From Pseudomonadota bacterium (GTDB taxonomy: Bacteria > Pseudomonadota > Alphaproteobacteria > Reyranellales > Reyranellaceae), in the NCBI GenBank assembly GCA_018242505.1, contig JAFEBU010000017.1, forward strand, positions 110,248 to 174,247: a stretch of 64,000 nt of DNA. Direction: 5' to 3'. The notes beneath the pieces were generated by a model. That model was not told the DNA's origin. It ran no database searches and saw nothing but the letters and a program-made list of their open reading frames with translations. Position 1 is the first letter of the stretch; every line of letters begins with the position of its first letter. Position numbers and translations under genes: made by a program. This document shows, piece after piece, positions 50,541 through 59,540 of this stretch.

Positions 50541-51841
50541 AAGAAGACGTAGGCCCGGACCACGACGTTCTTGCGGCACCGGGCGGTGGCGGGCGCGGTC
50601 GGGTCGATGCAGGCCGTATGGAAGGACCAGCGCGAGACGGAGCCGTCGGTCACCGAGTCGTAGCACTTCAGCATCGAGACCTCGGTGGGCGTCTGCTTGG
50701 GAAACCAGTACCACTCGTGGTCGGGACGATAAGTGAAGCGGGTGGTCTCGCCGACACGGTCGTCGTAGATCCGGTAGTTGGTGATGTACGGCTGGTCGGC
50801 GAAGGACGGCCAGGCGCAAAGCACGAACGGGAACTGCTCGACCGTCTCCATCGGCTTGGCGAGATTGATCGACATGAACCGCCGCGACATCTTCGCGTCG
50901 GCCTCCTCCTCGGAGCAGTGCTGCGTGCGCCCGAAGTTGCGCAGGTTCTTCGTGAGCAGCTCACGGCAACGTACACGGCCCGAGTTGTCGTTCAGGTCGT
51001 TGTGCACGAGGTTGACGTAACGGGCGTTCACGCCCGGGTTCTTGTTGTCCTGGTCTTCCGTGCGGTCGCCTGTGTAGTCCTTGTCGAACACGTCGTGGTT
51101 ATAGACCAGCGCATCGGTCGCACCCGGGAAGAAGTCCAGCAGCAGCTTCTCGATCTCGGGGTAGAACACACGCTCCACTTCCGCCGCATCGTAGAAGTTC
51201 GAGCACCTGGACTCGAGATGCGCCAGCGAAACGCCGAGCCGGTCCATGCACTCGGGGCTCGAGGGCGAAAGGCCGGGATAATACTCGCCGATGCGCCGCG
51301 CATCGCGCAGCACATGAGGGAAATAGAGGTTCCGCCGCCGGTTGTCCTCCTCGTTCCGGCGCAGGATCGCCGCCGTCTCGGCCTGCGCCGGGTCCCGCCA
51401 GAGCGCGTTGGATGGAACAACGGAATACGACGGCCGATCGTAGACGGTATAGGCCAGCGGCAGCGCCACGCCGCCCTCGGGGACCTTGAGGCTGTTCGAC
51501 TCGCGGATGTACCTCACACACTCGTCGTAATCGCGGAACGCGAGGCCCCATCGGGTCTTGATCGGGCCCGGCGGCGCCTTGTCGATCATGTCGATGACGC
51601 GTTGGCTCTCGCCGCTCGCGATCTCGGCCAGTGCGTCCCTGAGCGCTTCCGCGGTTCCCGCATCGCCGCCGCGGTCGAACGACATGTAGGACAGGCCGCC
51701 GTGCGCCGCGACCGGCGGCGGCTGGCCTTCCGTGCGCTGCAGCGACGGCACATAGGCCGACGGAACACTCCTCATGTCTGCGGCAACGTCGTTCTGGCTG
51801 CCTGTGGCAACGTCGTTCTGGGCGACATCGAGCTGGCTCAT
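50537..51841 (-). CDS. CmcJ/AsaB/NvfI-type non-heme oxygenase family protein
   Basis: A 434-residue protein. The CmcJ-type core is in the last 230 residues: A-L-V-Y-N-H-D-V, L-V-H-N-D-L-N-D, FMSINLAKPMETVEQFPFVL, W-Y-W-F-P-K-Q-T-P-T-E and H-T-A-C-I-D-P. These resemble fungal and bacterial hydroxylases/methoxylases with Fe and 2-oxoglutarate. The N-terminus has an in-frame duplication (Q-N-D-V-A twice). The stop lies inside a MITE-like end. No biosynthetic genes are adjacent. Confidence 0.7.
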   Translation of the reverse strand: MSQLDVAQNDVATGSQNDVAADMRSVPSAYVPSLQRTEGQPPPVAAHGGLSYMSFDRGGDAGTAEALRDALAEIASGESQRVIDMIDKAPPGPIKTRWGLAFRDYDECVRYIRESNSLKVPEGGVALPLAYTVYDRPSYSVVPSNALWRDPAQAETAAILRRNEEDNRRRNLYFPHVLRDARRIGEYYPGLSPSSPECMDRLGVSLAHLESRCSNFYDAAEVERVFYPEIEKLLLDFFPGATDALVYNHDVFDKDYTGDRTEDQDNKNPGVNARYVNLVHNDLNDNSGRVRCRELLTKNLRNFGRTQHCSEEEADAKMSRRFMSINLAKPMETVEQFPFVLCAWPSFADQPYITNYRIYDDRVGETTRFTYRPDHEWYWFPKQTPTEVSMLKCYDSVTDGSVSRWSFHTACIDPTAPATARCRKNVVVRAYVFF

Positions 51842-52133
51842 GGCGCGCCTCCGGATGGTTTCGGCATCACCGTGGCACGCGGAGCCCGCGCGTTCCAGAT
51901 CATGAATCTATTCCGGGTCATAAATCCGCGTCATGCGAACGCGCCGGCTGTCCGCGAGACGACCCCTCCGGTCATGCCTGCAAGGACCGCGAGCACCGCG
52001 CGGCGTCATCCACGCGCTTCGATGGCGTTCATGCCTTTCCGGACCGCGAGCGCCTCGCTCGCTCAAGGGCATGTGAATCCGCAGAATGAGCAAGAACCGC
52101 CCGGAGGCGATCCGGTAGAGGTCTCCCCCGGCG
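51842..52133. other. Gene-free stretch with a REP-like copy
   Basis: Contains TTTCCGGACCGCGAGCGCCT followed by CGCTCGCTC (52030-52060), a hairpin-forming copy of the dispersed motif. Nothing else was recognised. Confidence 0.5.
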
Positions 52134-52829
52134 TCACTCGTTCTGAAGCAGGTACCGCAGCCAGACGGCGCCGCCGTCCAGCACCTCGCAGCTTTGCAGG
52201 GCCATCGCGGTCAACGGCGCGCGAATCCCGGATTCCTCGCTGCTCGAGTCGAACACGCTCGGCGCTCCCTTGGCGCCATCGACCGCGGGCAGGATCGCGA
52301 GGCTGATCTCGTCGACCAGGCCGGCGCGCAGGAAGGCGCCGTTCGCCCCGCCGCCTCCTTCGAGCAGCAGGCGCTCGATGCCGAGCTCCTGGTTCAGGAT
52401 CTCCAGCGTCAGCGCGAGATCGACTTCGGCCCGTCCGGCGAAGACGTACGACACGCCGTCGGCGCGCAGCGCCGCGAGATGGGCGTCCGAAACCCGTTCG
52501 GTCAGTACGGCGACGATCGGATCGCCGCCGATATCGGCGCGGCCCCAGGCGATCTTGCCGTGCGCGTCGAGTACGATGCCGTAGGCGTCGGCATCGCGGC
52601 GCACGAACCAGGGCTCGCGCGGATAGGTCCGGTCGGCCTGCGCCGGATAGACGTCCTTCTTGGCGAACTCGCGGCCGGTGACGCGGCCCACCAGCCAGGC
52701 ATCGCCTTCGAGCTGGTCGTGCAGGCGCTCGAACAGATTGCCCGAATTGGCGCCCTTCGGCCGCCAGCGGCTGTTCAGGATGCGGCCGTCCACGCTCGAG
52801 ACCATGTGGCAGATCACGTATGGCTTCAT
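52134..52829 (-). CDS. RibD C-terminal/dihydrofolate reductase-like protein
   Basis: A 231-residue NADPH-dependent reductase of the RibD_C fold: MKPYVICHMVSSVDGRI, D-A-W-L-V-G-R-V-T-G-R-E-F, and LLLEGGGGANGAFLRAGLVD. It lacks the deaminase domain of full RibD, so it may reduce other pterin or flavin precursors. It ends L-R-Y-L-L-Q-N-E. Confidence 0.87.
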   Translation of the reverse strand: MKPYVICHMVSSVDGRILNSRWRPKGANSGNLFERLHDQLEGDAWLVGRVTGREFAKKDVYPAQADRTYPREPWFVRRDADAYGIVLDAHGKIAWGRADIGGDPIVAVLTERVSDAHLAALRADGVSYVFAGRAEVDLALTLEILNQELGIERLLLEGGGGANGAFLRAGLVDEISLAILPAVDGAKGAPSVFDSSSEESGIRAPLTAMALQSCEVLDGGAVWLRYLLQNE

Positions 52830-52897
52830 CGATGCCCCCTGCGATCAGATCGGCACGGAGCATAGCGCGGCCGGGGCGCTCGCACGCCACATGTCCG

Positions 52898-53263
52898 TCA
52901 GTGGACGAATGTCTCCACGGCGTGGACGAGCTGAAGGGCGCTGTACGGTTTGGGAAGGAAAAGGCCGCGTTCCGGCAGGTCGACGTCGCTCACCCGCACA
53001 TGGCCGGACGTCAGAACCAGTTCGACCGGCGGCCATCGGTCTCGGATCGCGGCGGCGAGGCGCAGGCCGTCCATGCTCCCCGGCAAGTCGACATCGGCGA
53101 ACACGATGCCGATCCGGCTGTCGGCCTCGAGCAACGCGATCGCCTCTTCGGCCGAGCCGGCCTCGCAGGTCTCGAAACCCGCCTCCTCGATCATTGCGGC
53201 GGCGCTCAGCCGCAACAGCGGCTCGTCTTCGACGATCAGCACCACGGGATTGGACACGACCAC
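52898..53263 (-). CDS. Stand-alone response regulator receiver
   Basis: A 121-residue receiver domain: V-E-D-E-P, phospho-Asp57 in FADVDLPGSMDGLRL, T-S-G-H and L-P-K-P-Y. It lies 24 bases after the HWE kinase gene on the same strand, so the two form a kinase-receiver pair, with the receiver most likely the direct phosphate acceptor. Confidence 0.9.
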   Translation of the reverse strand: MVVSNPVVLIVEDEPLLRLSAAAMIEEAGFETCEAGSAEEAIALLEADSRIGIVFADVDLPGSMDGLRLAAAIRDRWPPVELVLTSGHVRVSDVDLPERGLFLPKPYSALQLVHAVETFVH

Positions 53264-53287
53264 CTGCTACTCTCGCCGCGACGCCGG

Positions 53288-54742
53288 CTAGGAATGGGTC
53301 AGGAACGCAAGCGGGGCGCGGAACTCCGCCTGCAGACCTGCCGATTCGTAACGAATATCCACATGTCCAGTTCCCGCCAGACCTGACTGGATCAGCCGCG
53401 AACCGAAACCGCGGCGCTCGGGCGGCGACGCGGCGGGACCGCCTTCCTCGCGCCAGGCCAGAACCAGCTCGGCTTCCTTGACGGTGTCCTCGATGCGCCA
53501 GTCGACGACGACGCGGCCCCCCTCCTTCGACAGCGCGCCGTACTTCGTTGCATTGGTGGCAAGCTCGTGAATCAACAGCGAGAAGGAGAGGACCGAGCGC
53601 GCGTTGATGTCGATTTCGGGTCCCTTCAGGACGACCTGGCGCGGATCGACGAGCAACCCGACCACGCCTTCGATCGCGGAGCGGATCGGCGCGCCCGTCA
53701 TCGATTGTGCAAGCAGCACCTCCTGTGCCTTGCCGAGCGCCATGATGCGCCGGCTGAAGGCTTCGAGTGCCGCCTGATCGGCAACGTGATGGAGAGTCTG
53801 GGTGGCAATGGCATTGACCAGGGCCAGTGCATTCTTCATGCGGTGGCTCAGCTCCTGGCTCAACATCTGCTGGCGTGCTTCGAGGTGCTTGCGCTGGGTG
53901 ATGTCCTGCACGACGCCGCGCAGGCGCGTCGGCCGGCCCGTGGCATCGTGCTCGAAGGCGCCACGGCGACCGATCCATCGCACCTTGCCGTCGCTCGGCC
54001 GGCGGATGCGGTATTGCGTGTCGAGCGGCGCCGTGCCCGATGCGCGCGTGAGGCGGCTGGAAATGGCGTCGCGATCCTCGGGCAGCACCAGCCGCTCGAT
54101 CTCGGTCGCCGCGAACGTCTGCCGCGCGGGCAGGCCGAACAAATGGCAGAACTCGCTCGACGGCAAGAGCGTGCCGCTTGCGATGTCGATCTCGAAGATG
54201 CCGACGCCACCCGCACGCTGCGCCGATTCGACGGCCTCGATGCGATGGCTGAGGGCACGACGGTATTGCAACAGCAGCATGGTCTGGCGTGCGAGCGCCA
54301 GCAGCGATTGCTTCTGGTCCGCCGTCAGCCCGCCGGGCCGCGGCTTGGTGTCGATGACACACAGCGCGCCCAGCGCCTGGCCTTCGGGAGTCCGCAGCAC
54401 CGCGCCGGCATAGAAGCGCAGCCGCGGTCCGCCGGTCACCAGCGTGTTGATCCGTGTACGCTCGTCCTGCGTGAGGTCGGGAATGACCAGCAGGTCGCGC
54501 TCCTTGAGGGCGTGAATGCAGACCGACTGGTCGAGCGGCGTCTCATGCGCCTCGAGGCCGATGCGTGCCTTGAACCACTGCCGGTCGGCCGCCACCAGGC
54601 TCATGAGGGCGATCGGAGTCGCGCAGAGCGTCTGCGCGAGGCGGACAATGTCGTCGAACTGCGGCTCGGGCGGCGTATCGAGCACATCGTATGCCCGTAA
54701 CGCGGCAAGCCGGGTCGCCCCCTCGTTGATGTCGTCGCTCAT
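53288..54742 (-). CDS. HWE/HisKA_2-type sensor histidine kinase with GAF and PAS domains
   Basis: A 484-residue soluble kinase: GAF (about 25-160, with ADRQWFKARIGLEAHETPLD), PAS/PAC (about 170-290, with S-G-T-A-P-L-D-T-Q-Y-R-I and V-R-W-I-G-R-R-G), then the phospho-acceptor helix E-L-S-H-R-M-K-N-A-L-A-L-V. The ATP part has H-E-L-A-T-N-A-T-K-Y-G-A-L-S and G-F-G-S-R-L-I. There are no membrane segments, so it senses a cytosolic signal, perhaps light or redox. It is followed by its receiver. Confidence 0.92.
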   Translation of the reverse strand: MSDDINEGATRLAALRAYDVLDTPPEPQFDDIVRLAQTLCATPIALMSLVAADRQWFKARIGLEAHETPLDQSVCIHALKERDLLVIPDLTQDERTRINTLVTGGPRLRFYAGAVLRTPEGQALGALCVIDTKPRPGGLTADQKQSLLALARQTMLLLQYRRALSHRIEAVESAQRAGGVGIFEIDIASGTLLPSSEFCHLFGLPARQTFAATEIERLVLPEDRDAISSRLTRASGTAPLDTQYRIRRPSDGKVRWIGRRGAFEHDATGRPTRLRGVVQDITQRKHLEARQQMLSQELSHRMKNALALVNAIATQTLHHVADQAALEAFSRRIMALGKAQEVLLAQSMTGAPIRSAIEGVVGLLVDPRQVVLKGPEIDINARSVLSFSLLIHELATNATKYGALSKEGGRVVVDWRIEDTVKEAELVLAWREEGGPAASPPERRGFGSRLIQSGLAGTGHVDIRYESAGLQAEFRAPLAFLTHS

Positions 54743-54898
54743 GGGAATGTGGGAACGGGGTGTGGTCTTGCCGGTTCCGCTCAGTGTCGGTCATTGCCGG
54801 CCTCAGGGCAAATCGGCGGCGATTCTGGGGCATCCGGAACGCCTCCCGGCGCACGGCGTTCATGTCGCCACCGTGCACATTCGCACGAAGGAGATCAT

Positions 54899-55099
54899 AT
54901 GCAGATCAAGGAAATTGTCCTGACCGTCGCGCTCACCGCCCTCATCGGCGGGTGCGCATACCGGCACGAAACGGTCGTGGAGAGACCCGCGCCCGCGCCC
55001 CAACCGGCGCGCGTCGTGGTGGCGGATCCGCCGCCGCCGCCCGGCACCGTTGTCGTGACCGATCCGCCGCCACGCACCGTCTACGTGCCATCGCGGTAG
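54899..55099 (+). CDS. Small proline-rich lipoprotein
   Basis: A 66-residue protein with a lipoprotein signal (L-T-A-L-I-G-G-C) and a short Pro/Val-rich mature part. GAAGGAGATCAT is a strong ribosome site. It looks like small outer-membrane lipoproteins of unknown role. The end including the stop codon (GTGCCATCGCGGTAGAGGATC) is duplicated at once downstream. Confidence 0.75.
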   Translation: MQIKEIVLTVALTALIGGCAYRHETVVERPAPAPQPARVVVADPPPPPGTVVVTDPPPRTVYVPSR

Positions 55100-55137
55100 A
55101 GGATCCGTGCCATCGCGGTAGAGGATCATCGTGCGGG

Positions 55138-55977
55138 TCAGCCGGCGGGATAGATCCCGCTCAGCACCCGCTTGAAATGCTCGTCGATCGCCGCTGCGCA
55201 GGCACAGGACTGCCTGCGCAGCCCGGCTTCGTCCTTGACCACCAGCCGGCCGCGCCGGCTTTCGATGACGCCGCTGTTGCGCATCTCGCCGATCACGCGG
55301 CTGACGAAGGTGCGGCCGACGCCGAGCATTTCCGCCAGTTGATCCTGGGTGATGGCGACGGCGGGATCGCCGGTGCGCGTCAATGCGCCCAGCAGGAATC
55401 GTGCGGTGCGTTGCCTGATCGTGTGCGTGGCGTTGCAGGCCGCGATCTGGAACACCTGCGCCAGCAGGCAGTCGGAATAGCGCGAGAACCAGTGGCGCAA
55501 TGCGAGCGATTCGAGCTTTGCCTGCTCGAGCATCGTTGTCTTGATCCTGACGAAGCGACCGGGCGAACGCACCAGCGCGGTCGAATAGGCCGGCAGGCTG
55601 CCATTCGAGACGATGCCGCCGACCGCGCCTTCGCGCCCGACCAGCGCGACATCGATCGCATCGCCGCCCTCGATGTCGAGGTTGAAGGCGGCAAGAGCCG
55701 CGCCGAGCGGGAACCATGTATCGACCACGTCGTCGCCGGCGTGATGGAGGATGTGTCCGACCTCCAGGACAGCAACCGTCATCTGCGGGGCAAGCCGCGC
55801 ACGGTCTTCTTCGACGAGCACTGCGAGGAGGCCATTCTGCACCAGGTCGGCCTTGCTGGGGGGATTGATGTGACGCTCCTCTGTCAGACGACGCCGACCC
55901 CCGGGGTCGCACGGTTCGTCCAAGTGTCCACTTGTGCACGGACAAATGGGACCGGGACTGCTATTCGAGACCTGCAT
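55138..55977 (-). CDS. Crp/Fnr family transcriptional regulator
   Basis: A regulator of up to 279 residues. A cyclic-nucleotide-binding-like beta roll (about 50-165, W-F-P-L-G-A-A-L-A-A-F-N) is joined to a winged helix with I-T-Q-D-Q-L-A-E-M-L-G-V-G-R-T-F-V-S-R-V. The Cys-containing C-terminus (Q-S-C-A-C-A-A-A) is unusual. The start is unclear; the first 35 residues (from ATG 55977) look non-conserved, and the region holds a GTCC/GGAC dyad, so the true start may be downstream. Divergent from a receiver gene. Confidence 0.83.
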   Translation of the reverse strand: MQVSNSSPGPICPCTSGHLDEPCDPGGRRRLTEERHINPPSKADLVQNGLLAVLVEEDRARLAPQMTVAVLEVGHILHHAGDDVVDTWFPLGAALAAFNLDIEGGDAIDVALVGREGAVGGIVSNGSLPAYSTALVRSPGRFVRIKTTMLEQAKLESLALRHWFSRYSDCLLAQVFQIAACNATHTIRQRTARFLLGALTRTGDPAVAITQDQLAEMLGVGRTFVSRVIGEMRNSGVIESRRGRLVVKDEAGLRRQSCACAAAIDEHFKRVLSGIYPAG

Positions 55978-56024
55978 TCTTAAGACGGCACGAACGTGCA
56001 GGAAAAGAGAAACAAGGAGCCCGC

Positions 56025-56399
56025 GTGCCTGTTTTGTCGGCGCTGAACGTTCTGATCGTCGAGGATGAGTTCCTGATCGCCGTCGATTTCGAGGACATGC
56101 TGCGCTCGCTCGGCGCCGCGACCGTGCTGCTCGCCCATAGCGTGCGCGATGCCCTGGCGGCGCTGCAAAACCCGAGGCGACCGGACTGCGCGCTGGTCGA
56201 TTTCGGGCTCGGGGCGCAGACGGCGGAGCCGGTGGCCGACGCCCTCGTGACGCACGGCATCCCCTTCATCTTCGTCACAGGCTATGAAGAGAAGGTCTCG
56301 ATGCCCAAAAGGCTTCTCACCGTGCCTGTCGCGCACAAGCCGGCCGGCCTCGCCGACCTGACCGCGGCCTTCGACCTGATCCTGGGCCGCAGCATGTAA
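56025..56399 (+). CDS. Stand-alone response regulator receiver
   Basis: A 124-residue receiver: V-E-D-E-F, phospho-Asp59 in CALVDFGLG, V-T-G-Y-E and a Lys in A-H-K-P-A. GTG at 56025 follows ACAAGGAGCC. Third lone receiver in the window. Its 3-prime end, including the stop, is partly duplicated right after (GGGCCGCAGCATGTAA, then GGGCCGCAGTACGTAA). Confidence 0.88.
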   Translation: MPVLSALNVLIVEDEFLIAVDFEDMLRSLGAATVLLAHSVRDALAALQNPRRPDCALVDFGLGAQTAEPVADALVTHGIPFIFVTGYEEKVSMPKRLLTVPVAHKPAGLADLTAAFDLILGRSM

Positions 56400-56546
56400 C
56401 CCGATCGTGGGCCGCAGTACGTAAATCCGCTACGGGCCTCGACAGGACGCCTCCGGCTGTGCGCCCTGTCCCCCGCACCCCGAGCTCCACTGGAGACCCA
56501 TGCCGCGATGAGGCATGAAGTTCTCCGCCAAACGAGGAGAGTGCGG

Positions 56547-57317
56547 GTGACGTTCAAGAACCTCGACTACACGGTGCGCGAGCGGGTGGCGGAGATCACC
56601 ATGCGTCGAGAGCCGGTGAATGCGATCGACCACGGCCTGATCGAGGAGATCAACGCCGCCTACCGCCAGGCCAAGGCGGATCCGGGCGTGCGCGCCGTGA
56701 TCCTGACCAGCGCCTTCGAGCGCGCCTTCTCGGGCGGCATGGACCTCGCCATGATCCGCGGCAAGCGCGGCCTCGACCTGCGGCGCTACCTCGAGAAGCT
56801 CTACCTCGAGATGCACGACCTGCAGTACCGCCTGGGCAAGCCGACGGTCGCCGCCCTCACCGGCCCGGCGCGCGCCGCCGGAGTCACCCTCGCGGTCTCG
56901 TGCGACGTGCTGGTCGCGAGCGAGACGGCAAGCCTCGGCTATCCCGAGATCCTGGTCGGCGTGATCCCGGCCATGCACTTCGTCCACCTGCCGCGCCAGA
57001 TCGGCCGGCACAAGGCGTTCGAACTGCTGTTCAGCGGCAAGCCCGTTTCCGCCGCCGACGCCTGCGCCATGGGCCTCGTGAACCGCGTGGTGCCACAGGC
57101 AAAGGTGATGGACACTGCACGCGAGGTGGCGCGCGACTTCGCGGCGAAATCGCCGGTCGTGATGCAGCTCGCGCGCGACGCCTTCATGCGCGCCAACGAT
57201 TTCGAGTACCGCCGCGCGATCGAGAACACGGTCGAGACGATCTGCAACATCATCGAGACCGACGATGCGCAGGAAGGCCTCGCCGCCTTCAACGAGAAGC
57301 GCTCGCCGAGATGGTGA
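56547..57317 (+). CDS. Enoyl-CoA hydratase/isomerase family protein
   Basis: A 256-residue crotonase-fold enzyme. Marks: ILTSAFERAFSGGMDLAMIR (oxyanion loop), KPTVAALTGPARAAGVTLAV with A-V-S-C-D-V, and A-M-G-L-V-N-R-V-V at the usual place. The Glu residues of true hydratases are not clear (G-P-A-R-A-A-G and P-E-I-L-V-G-V-I-P remain), so the reaction may be another CoA-ester conversion. GTG at 56547 follows ACGAGGAGA. Confidence 0.85.
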   Translation: MTFKNLDYTVRERVAEITMRREPVNAIDHGLIEEINAAYRQAKADPGVRAVILTSAFERAFSGGMDLAMIRGKRGLDLRRYLEKLYLEMHDLQYRLGKPTVAALTGPARAAGVTLAVSCDVLVASETASLGYPEILVGVIPAMHFVHLPRQIGRHKAFELLFSGKPVSAADACAMGLVNRVVPQAKVMDTAREVARDFAAKSPVVMQLARDAFMRANDFEYRRAIENTVETICNIIETDDAQEGLAAFNEKRSPRW

Positions 57318-57396
57318 CGCTCCCCTGACGGGCCGTTCGCGACACCGAGCCGTCGTTGCGAGCATCGCCGACGTTGCCGACATCGAGGACAGGAAG

Positions 57397-57954
57397 ATGA
57401 CGACGTTCGAGATTCCGACTGTCACGACCGAGCGCCTGCGGCTTCGCGCGTTCCGCGCCGGCGACCTCGACGCCTACGCCGCGATGCAGGCGAACCCGGA
57501 GGTGATGCGCTACATGGTCATGGCACGCACCTCCACGCCGGCCGAGGTCTGGCGAACGATGCTCATGTCCCTCGGTTCGTGGGCCTTGCGCGGCTACGGG
57601 ATGTGGGCCTGCGAAAAAATCGACGACGGGACGTTCATCGGCAGCGTCGGCATCTTTTGTCCGCTCGACTGGCCGGAACCCGAAATCGCCTACTCGCTCG
57701 ACCAGCCCTTTTGGGGCCGGGGCTTCGCCACCGAGTCGGCGAGAGCGGCGCGTGCGTGGTTGTTCGACCGTTTTCCATTGGACCGGGCGGCGAGCTTCAT
57801 TCGTCCCGACAATCTCGCCTCGAAACGGGTCGTCGAGCGCCTCGGCGCGGTCTGCGAGCGAACGTTCGAATTGCGCGGCTGCGCCTACGAATACTGGGTG
57901 CACCACCGTCCGGTCGAAAACCGTCCGCTCGAAAACCGTCCGGTCGACAACTGA
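57397..57954 (+). CDS. GNAT acetyltransferase, RimJ/RimL type
   Basis: A 185-residue acetyltransferase: ERLRLRAFRAGDLDAYAAMQ at the start, PFWGRGFATESARAARAWLF (acetyl-CoA loop R/Q-x-x-G-x-G/A) and N-L-A-S-K-R-V-V-E-R-L-G. It probably acetylates a protein N-terminus or a small amine. The final 15 residues are three 15-bp repeats (N-R-P-V-E type, 57907-57951) added in frame before the stop. Confidence 0.87.
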   Translation: MTTFEIPTVTTERLRLRAFRAGDLDAYAAMQANPEVMRYMVMARTSTPAEVWRTMLMSLGSWALRGYGMWACEKIDDGTFIGSVGIFCPLDWPEPEIAYSLDQPFWGRGFATESARAARAWLFDRFPLDRAASFIRPDNLASKRVVERLGAVCERTFELRGCAYEYWVHHRPVENRPLENRPVDN

Positions 57955-58174
57955 AATCGAATCGCGACGCCGTCCCCTCGGCGCAAAGCGGCAGGATGCG
58001 CTTCGCTTGGCGGCAAACGGATGCTAGATTGGCGCCGCCCACGGTTCGCCGTTTGTGGGGGCGCACGCACACGCTTTTCAGGTCGCGCGATCCGGTTCCG
58101 GCCGGAGCGATGGTGCATGCCTGAATTCGTGGGCCTGGAGATTCGTGGGCCTGGATTCGTGAATGGGATCGACA

Positions 58175-58798
58175 ATGGGCTATTGGGGGCAGGTTCATCG
58201 GCGGGCGTGGCGGAAGACGGCGACGGACATCGCCGCGACGCCGCTGCGCTGTCTCGCCTGGCTCCTCGCCCAGGCCGTGGGCGCAGTCGCCGTCTGGTTT
58301 GCGCTCGGCCACCTCGGCCTGCCGTCGGACGACATCGGCCGCCGCATCGCCTCGGCCGTTCCTTTCCTGTCGCTGCCTCTGCTCTACTTGCGGCGGCTCG
58401 CCGGTGCGCCGGCTTCGCTGTACCACGAACTGCGGAACGAGATGGAGGACCGCCAGTCGACGGACGCCGGTCGGATCGCCAACCTGGAGCGGGAGATCGC
58501 CCGGCTGAAGGCCGAACCGCCGCCCGCCTCGCGCGACCCGGACGGCATCTTCCAGAACGGCGTCCAGGTCGGCCGCGTGATCCTGGCGCTGACCGACCCG
58601 GTGGCCGGCTCCGCGTCCTTCCAGCAGATCGTCGAAGCGGCGGATTTCGACACCTCGGCCGAGTTCGATTACCGTGACTGGGTGCTGAGGCTCGAGGGCG
58701 TGGGTGGCGACATGCGATCCCAGATCGGCGGCACGCGGTCGCGCTCGCTGAGCCGCGTCGTCTGCCGGATCGAACGCAAGCGCGCGTGGCGCGACTGA
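58175..58798 (+). CDS. Hypothetical membrane-anchored protein with coiled coil
   Basis: About 207 residues with two N-terminal membrane helices (CLAWLLAQAVGAVAVWFALG and PFLSLPLLYLRRLAG), a coiled coil (R-I-A-N-L-E-R-E-I-A-R-L-K-A-E) and a soluble C-terminal domain with F-D-Y-R-D-W-V-L-R-L-E-G. I do not recognise it. An ATG at 58163 is also possible. A GATTCGTGGGCCTGGA duplication lies just upstream (58130-58160). Confidence 0.65.
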   Translation: MGYWGQVHRRAWRKTATDIAATPLRCLAWLLAQAVGAVAVWFALGHLGLPSDDIGRRIASAVPFLSLPLLYLRRLAGAPASLYHELRNEMEDRQSTDAGRIANLEREIARLKAEPPPASRDPDGIFQNGVQVGRVILALTDPVAGSASFQQIVEAADFDTSAEFDYRDWVLRLEGVGGDMRSQIGGTRSRSLSRVVCRIERKRAWRD

Positions 58799-58832
58799 AG
58801 GCGACCGCGACGGCGGCACAGGCGGGAACGAC

Positions 58833-59540
58833 ATGATCACGCTCTATTCCTATCCGGCGCTGTTCGGCGTCGCCGACAACAATGGCTACGGCCTCAAGGT
58901 CTATGCCTTCCTGAAGCTCGCGCGGCTTGCCTTCACGCACGAGCACCTGTTCGACGCCGCGGCGGCGCCGCGCGGCCAGCTTCCCTATATCGTCGACGAC
59001 GGCGAGACGATCGGCGACAGCGACACCATCCTGGCGCACCTTTTCGCCAGGCACCGACCCGACATCGACCGGGGGCTGACGCAGGCGCAGCGCGACACCA
59101 ACCTTCTGGTGAGCCGCCTGCTCGACGACCTGTACTGGGTGATGTCGTACTCGCGCTGGAAGGACGAGCGCTACTGGCCGCTGTTTGCAGCGGCGCTGCG
59201 CCGCGAGCATCCGCACCTCACCGAGGCCGGCCTCCTGAAGGCCAGGGAGTTCAACGCCCAGCGCTACCACTTCCAGGGGGTCGGCCGCTATGCGCCCGCT
59301 GCCGCCTATGCCCGCGGCCTGGCCGATCTCGCCGTGTTGGCGAACCTCGTGCCCGCCGCGGGCTTCGTGCACGGCCCGAAGGCGGGCAGCGTCGACGCGG
59401 CGATCTACGGCTTCATCGCCAACATCCATTTCTACGATATCGACACGCCATTGAAGCAATTCGTGTCTACGCATCCCAATCTCGTGCGCCACTGCACCGA
59501 GATCCACGCCGCGACAGGGGCCGCGATGGGGGCGTCATGA
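58833..59540 (+). CDS. Glutathione S-transferase-like protein (metaxin/Faxc type)
   Basis: A 235-residue two-domain GST fold: ITLYSYPALFGVADNNGYGL, P-R-G-Q-L-P-Y-I-V-D-D-G and I-G-D-S-D-T-I-L-A-H-L at the glutathione site, and G-S-V-D-A-A-I-Y-G-F in the helical half. The S-D-T-I and long second half resemble the Faxc/metaxin-like branch. Its end overlaps the next gene (ATGA), so they are co-translated. Confidence 0.85.
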   Translation: MITLYSYPALFGVADNNGYGLKVYAFLKLARLAFTHEHLFDAAAAPRGQLPYIVDDGETIGDSDTILAHLFARHRPDIDRGLTQAQRDTNLLVSRLLDDLYWVMSYSRWKDERYWPLFAAALRREHPHLTEAGLLKAREFNAQRYHFQGVGRYAPAAAYARGLADLAVLANLVPAAGFVHGPKAGSVDAAIYGFIANIHFYDIDTPLKQFVSTHPNLVRHCTEIHAATGAAMGAS

